Assembly (NCBI GenBank): GCA_013288045.1 | Contig: JABDCP010000011.1 | Coordinates: forward strand, 1 to 37,045 | Direction of reading: 5' to 3' | DNA: 37,045 bases | From: Candidatus Babelota bacterium | GTDB lineage: Bacteria; Babelota; Babeliae; Babelales; Babelaceae | Part shown: positions 33,686 through 37,045 of the stretch, piece by piece | Layout: the number at the start of each line of letters is the position of its first letter | How positions within the stretch are numbered: the stretch's first letter is position 1 | Made by a program: the position numbers and the translations under genes | Notes under the pieces: model-generated | Seen by the model: only the letters and a program-made list of their open reading frames with translations | Told to the model about the DNA's origin: nothing | The model's database searches: none

Positions 33686-34228
33686 CTATCCAGCAGGACG
33701 ATTTCTGATCATCCAGGTCACAGTGCCATTTTGGATGGTCTTAATTTTTTCAAAGCCAGCTTTCTCATAAGCTCTTATAGCTTTCGTATTTGCTGTATCA
33801 GGATCAACAAAGCAGGCTTCGTACTTCGGATCTACATAGTCCTGCAAGAATTTCTTCATAAGGGCCGTACCGTAGCCCTTTCCCACATAAGTAGGATCGC
33901 CAATGAAAATATCGCATGCTGCGAGCGAACGTGGTAGTTCATTGAGCGAGATTCCTCCTTCACGTGCAAACTCATGCGCATTATAGAGTTGTATATAGCC
34001 AATCTCTATATCATCGATGCATATGATAAATGCTTGCAGTGGCTTTTGTATACCGTCTTCAATTTTGTAGCCATGCACATAGGAACCATATTTTTCTTTG
34101 ACCAACTCACTGGTCCAATGAACATCTTGGTCCCACCAGTCTTTCACGTGACCAGTTTCAAGCCATGTCAATAAACTTGGTAGATGGCGTTCTTGAAGAG
34201 CTATAAAAGCTATTTTTAAATTCTCCAT
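33686..34228 (-). CDS. AAC(6')-like GNAT acetyltransferase
   Basis: The 180-aa product resembles aminoglycoside 6'-N-acetyltransferases of the Ib type: LPSLLTWLETGHVKDWW near the start, CDIFIGDPTYVGKGYGTALM (acetyl-CoA loop, 105-124) and VDPDTANTKAIRAYEKAGF (141-159). It would acetylate an amine with acetyl-CoA; resistance is only one possible role. ATG at 34228 is preferred over the frame start at 34330 because the family begins here and a promoter lies immediately upstream. The mRNA is probably leaderless. First gene of a four-gene operon with the kinase and ABC exporter. Confidence 0.82.
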   Translation of the reverse strand: MENLKIAFIALQERHLPSLLTWLETGHVKDWWDQDVHWTSELVKEKYGSYVHGYKIEDGIQKPLQAFIICIDDIEIGYIQLYNAHEFAREGGISLNELPRSLAACDIFIGDPTYVGKGYGTALMKKFLQDYVDPKYEACFVDPDTANTKAIRAYEKAGFEKIKTIQNGTVTWMIRNRPAG

Positions 34229-34686
34229 ACATCTCAGTATACCAATTTTCACTTCAAAGCAGAACCCAGGGTTATCTCCGTAATCTTCGATCATCGAAAA
34301 TAGCCATTTAATCAATAATTTCAAATACACCTTGCGTTAATTAAGCCTTAAAAAGGTCAATCAAAAACCTCTACTCAACATTGATAGAAAAGAGCTTAGT
34401 CCCTGTTTTTGCGCTTTCTATACTATCATTTCCCATGAAATGCATCTGTCAGTGCACAGTTGCACCGTATCTGGGCACACAGCCCACTTGCAAAAAAAAA
34501 GCACCTCGTATATATTCAAATTAAATCCAATATACCCACCGAAACAAAAATGGTGTGTTATGAAAGTTGTTAATCATATCTCCTAGTTTAAAGCAGTAGC
34601 CTTATGGCCACCTGCATTTAGACGTCTTTGTATTACCTGCACCAAACGCGGGGAAGCTACTTTTTAATTAAGCCAAAGGAGTATAC
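34229..34686. other. Divergent intergenic region
   Basis: No gene supported in about 460 bp. Contains the acetyltransferase promoter at its left end and a ribosome site (AAAGGAG, about 34675-34681) for the exported GNAT gene at its right end. TTAATTAAGCC occurs near both ends (about 34336 and 34664). Confidence 0.4.
34236..34244 (-). promoter_or_regulatory. Extended -10 promoter of the acetyltransferase operon (leaderless)
   Basis: On the minus strand TGG-TATACT (-10 at 34241-34236) ends 7 nt before the ATG at 34228. No good -35 is seen, as expected for an extended -10, and there is no Shine-Dalgarno. Confidence 0.45.
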
Positions 34687-35544
34687 ATGAAACCCATGTA
34701 TTACGTTTCATGCGCCTTCATAGGCGTATTAGCAATAAACTATGCAAACATAGAGGGATCTGCATCCCTTACTACTGAAAGTACAGAAACAATGATTGAA
34801 AAGAGAAACCAGAAAACGTCAACAGATTGGATAAATCAGTTAGATGCGACACTTTCAAAACAACGCGGGACGTTCACCGCAATGGATGCTCATGGTGTAC
34901 CACTTATCTTAGAATGGGAAAAAGTCGATCCGCAATCACCCCGCATTAATGAGATCATTAAAGAAGCTGCTGAGATTCTTGCGCACACCTATACTACGAT
35001 GGAACTCCAGTTTGCACGTACCTATCCAGAGCTGGTAGCAACAGAAATGTTTCTCAAACCGCTCGCACCGCTCTTTGCATACGGTGTAGACCACGTTGAT
35101 TGGAAGGCTGCTGAAGAAGTTTTACTCAAGAATCTTATGCAGTTTTTCACCATAACGGATTTTGCAAAGTATGGAAAGGCGCAAGATGTACACCTGTTTG
35201 TGCTTGCCAGAGATCCACAAACCAAGGAACTCTTAGGCTTAATCAACTATATAGGTTCGAAGGAATGTGAATATGGTTCTCTAAAAGTTGCTTACTTTGG
35301 TATAGCAGCAACCGCAGTACCTCGTGGCATTGATAAAATGTTCATGAGCAGCATCTTCAAGTTGGTACCTGAAGTAACGCGCTTGTTCCTCCATACACGC
35401 ATTACCAACGAAGTCACCCTCAGCATCTATCGAACATGGGAATTTAACCAGTTTCCTGGACCGCTTGCCTACTGGATCGATATGGAATATCTGGTTGAAA
35501 AATCTGATATGCTCCAAAAGGCTTCTGGTAGTCTTAAGGAGTAA
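34687..35544 (+). CDS. Exported GNAT-like protein
   Basis: The 285-aa product has a signal peptide (MKPMYYVSCAFIGVLAINYA, cleavage about 20-28) followed by a domain that reads like an N-acetyltransferase in its second half: VHLFVLARDPQTKELLGLINY (strands 2-3), LKVAYFGIAATAVPRGIDKMF where the acetyl-CoA loop should be, and TNEVTLSIYRTWEF like the N..A...Y...GF motif. The pyrophosphate loop Q/RxxGxG is poorly kept (VPRGIDK). AAAGGAG 6 nt before the ATG is a strong ribosome site. Acetyl-CoA is absent from the periplasm, so an active form would have to work in a host cell; a non-enzymatic role is equally possible. Confidence 0.65.
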   Translation: MKPMYYVSCAFIGVLAINYANIEGSASLTTESTETMIEKRNQKTSTDWINQLDATLSKQRGTFTAMDAHGVPLILEWEKVDPQSPRINEIIKEAAEILAHTYTTMELQFARTYPELVATEMFLKPLAPLFAYGVDHVDWKAAEEVLLKNLMQFFTITDFAKYGKAQDVHLFVLARDPQTKELLGLINYIGSKECEYGSLKVAYFGIAATAVPRGIDKMFMSSIFKLVPEVTRLFLHTRITNEVTLSIYRTWEFNQFPGPLAYWIDMEYLVEKSDMLQKASGSLKE

Positions 35545-35593
35545 CCGTTTATATGTGGGGTTTGATCCTTGCACATTCATAGCTTGAGATGCA

Positions 35594-35648
35594 GCAGGCA
35601 CCGATGATATAAGTTCTCCTCATTATCACCGGTGCTTGCCTGTTCTTT
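35594..35648 (+). terminator. Terminator after the exported GNAT gene
   Basis: GCAGGCACCGATGATA (35594-35609) pairs with TATCACCGGTGCTTGC (35624-35639), a 16-bp stem with one wobble and one mismatch, followed by CTGTTCTTT. Confidence 0.6.
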
Positions 35649-35754
35649 CACTTGCTATGATCAATAGTCTTCATGCCAGACTCTTGTTTATGATTTCAGA
35701 ATGCATCTTTTTTAGTCTGGGCTCTAGTTCGTCCCTTTCCAAGGTATACTAAGA

Positions 35755-37045
35755 TCATGAAGCAGGCTCTTCTACTCTTTGCCTCTTTGCTGACGGTTCT
35801 TCTGTCGGATTTTGTGATGGCTCTAAAGGAAAACCTATCAATAGATCCATCTCCCCATCAAATACCGTACTTATGAGATCATTAACTGCATCGATATTAT
35901 CATTTCTAAGATCTTGGACGAGTTTATCAATACGTGCCTGATCTCTGAGCTCTTTATAACGAGCATCAATAGCATCATGAATATCGGCTTCAAGGTCTTG
36001 AGTAAGCGCATCCAACTGCTCGATCTTTTTCTTATCATCCTCATCTTCTATGTCCATCCCCCCACGCACACTAGTAACATGTGGAAGAAGTTTTCCTTGT
36101 ATATACTCAGTAACATATGTTGTGTTGCCATGTTTATATTGTATCGATGTAAAGAGAATGTGGAGTAGATTCATTTTAGCAGAATCACCCAGGAGCTCTT
36201 GGGGTAATTTCCCTTTTCTGAGCTGATGCAAAAACATGCGTATCACATCATTCCTCGTCTCCGGTATGGATAGTAATATTTCAGCAATCACATATGGGGG
36301 GAGAATCGATTGAACTCCCGCTTTTGCAGGCGCAAAAACTCTCCGTCCTGAAAACATCCCAATCACTTCAAAAATCCGCCTACTCGAGGCTAGAAGCTCT
36401 GCTTTTGTAGGCATGTAACCATAAAAACAGTTTCTAATAAGCTCTTTGCGCACCGCAGGAGGAAAGTTTGGCCATAAAGCCAGGCTTAAAGGACTGTCTC
36501 CTTCATTATCCACAGCATCCATACGGGCACCATGCACCAGCAATAACTTCATTATTGCAACCAGTTCAAGTTCATTAATTGATGCATCCTTGAATTTATC
36601 TATCACATAAATTAAAGGAGTCACTTCAGCACTAGTTCTAGCATTCACATTTGCGCCGCGGGAAACAAGTAATCGTGTCGCATCTACATTTTCTGCCTTT
36701 ACAGCCCGGTGAAGTGGCGTCAAATGAACATTTCCATCCATATCTTTTCCTTCAATATTCGCTCCATGGTCAAGTAATATTTTTGCGAGATCCGAGCCAT
36801 ACCCTCTGCCCACAGCTATATGAAGAGGTAAGGATACGCCAGGCTGTCGAAACTCCTTATTAGCACCAGCTTTGCAAAGAATCTCAACACAGGTAGGCCT
36901 TCTCGCTAAAACAGCATAATGTAGTGGCCTCAATGGCCTACCAGGCATCTCCACATGTTCCATGTTTGCACCATGCTTTAAAAGAGCAGTAAGACATTCC
37001 GAACGTCCTAAACTTGCTGCCATTGGAAGGAAAAGATATGGATGG
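35755..37045 (-). CDS. Ankyrin-repeat protein (5' end outside window)
   Basis: The frame stays open to the window edge, and residues before the ATG at 37023 (HPYLFLP) fit an ankyrin helix, so the gene continues outside. About five ankyrin repeats are seen in the first 190 residues (ALLKHGANMEH, PLHYAVLARR, LLDHGANIEGKD, TPLHRAVKAENVDATRLL, LLLVHGARMDAVD). A helical region follows, then an acidic/charged segment and the end EEPSAKRQRVEEPAS, a basic KRQR patch flanked by acidic and proline residues as in a nuclear localisation signal. Ankyrin proteins of intracellular bacteria often act in host cells; that, and nuclear entry, are inference. Confidence 0.85.
   Translation of the reverse strand, partial: HPYLFLPMAASLGRSECLTALLKHGANMEHVEMPGRPLRPLHYAVLARRPTCVEILCKAGANKEFRQPGVSLPLHIAVGRGYGSDLAKILLDHGANIEGKDMDGNVHLTPLHRAVKAENVDATRLLVSRGANVNARTSAEVTPLIYVIDKFKDASINELELVAIMKLLLVHGARMDAVDNEGDSPLSLALWPNFPPAVRKELIRNCFYGYMPTKAELLASSRRIFEVIGMFSGRRVFAPAKAGVQSILPPYVIAEILLSIPETRNDVIRMFLHQLRKGKLPQELLGDSAKMNLLHILFTSIQYKHGNTTYVTEYIQGKLLPHVTSVRGGMDIEDEDDKKKIEQLDALTQDLEADIHDAIDARYKELRDQARIDKLVQDLRNDNIDAVNDLISTVFDGEMDLLIGFPLEPSQNPTEEPSAKRQRVEEPAS

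Noticed and set aside
1-37045. CRISPR array, prophage or insertion sequence
   Set aside because: No regularly spaced repeats, transposase, integrase or phage structural genes were seen; the only repeats are the short tandem ones listed.

Overview
The window reads as chromosome of a small, didermic, probably host-dependent bacterium with about 40-45% GC and the standard code (TAA, TAG and TGA all end genes). Lipid II and peptidoglycan genes (murF, uppP, nagZ, an M23 peptidase), an outer-membrane-type beta-barrel and a Bat (aerotolerance) operon point to a Gram-negative envelope. Ankyrin-repeat, Fic, exported AAA+ and exported GNAT proteins point to life in or on a eukaryotic cell. The combination resembles Candidatus Dependentiae (TM6/Babeliales); that placement is inference from gene content, not a database result.

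Layout. 1-7000 is an accessory block: the 3' end of one exported AAA+ protein, a Fic protein with its own operator array and a divergent membrane-anchored methyltransferase, then two more members of the AAA+ family, one of which (573 aa) has lost the ATPase half. 7000-11000, all on the minus strand, holds a lepB signal peptidase, then a probable mixed operon of an exported rhodanese, tRNA-Cys, tRNA-Leu and HU, a small membrane protein and a short GspE/PilB-type ATPase. 11500-14200 contains two unrecognised genes, a coiled-coil membrane protein and an exported helical-repeat protein, in sparse DNA. 14400-21200 is a tight minus-strand operon plsC-batA-batB-batC-batD/E-M23 peptidase, with ATGA overlaps. 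21270-25655 has a beta-barrel protein, a divergent uppP and a convergent nagZ. 25850-30890 has ftsK, murF, rsmH and tRNA-Gln on the plus strand. 31000-34230 is a minus-strand operon of an AAC(6')-like acetyltransferase, an APH-like kinase, an ABC ATPase and an ABC permease. The end has an exported GNAT-like protein and a truncated ankyrin-repeat protein with a basic nuclear-signal-like tail.

How they fit. Core genes cover envelope building: lipid II precursor synthesis (MurF), carrier recycling (UppP), wall turnover (NagZ, M23), phospholipid synthesis (PlsC), protein export (LepB) and chromosome segregation (FtsK, HU). Around them sit candidate host-interaction genes. The most unusual material is the exported AAA+ paralogue cluster at 1-7000, the Fic operator made of four TTATCGGCA half-sites, and the ankyrin protein with a KRQR tail.

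Starts were moved from the longest reading frame wherever a Shine-Dalgarno sequence, an ATGA overlap or family length favoured a shorter form; each case is noted. All family calls are from motif reading only.
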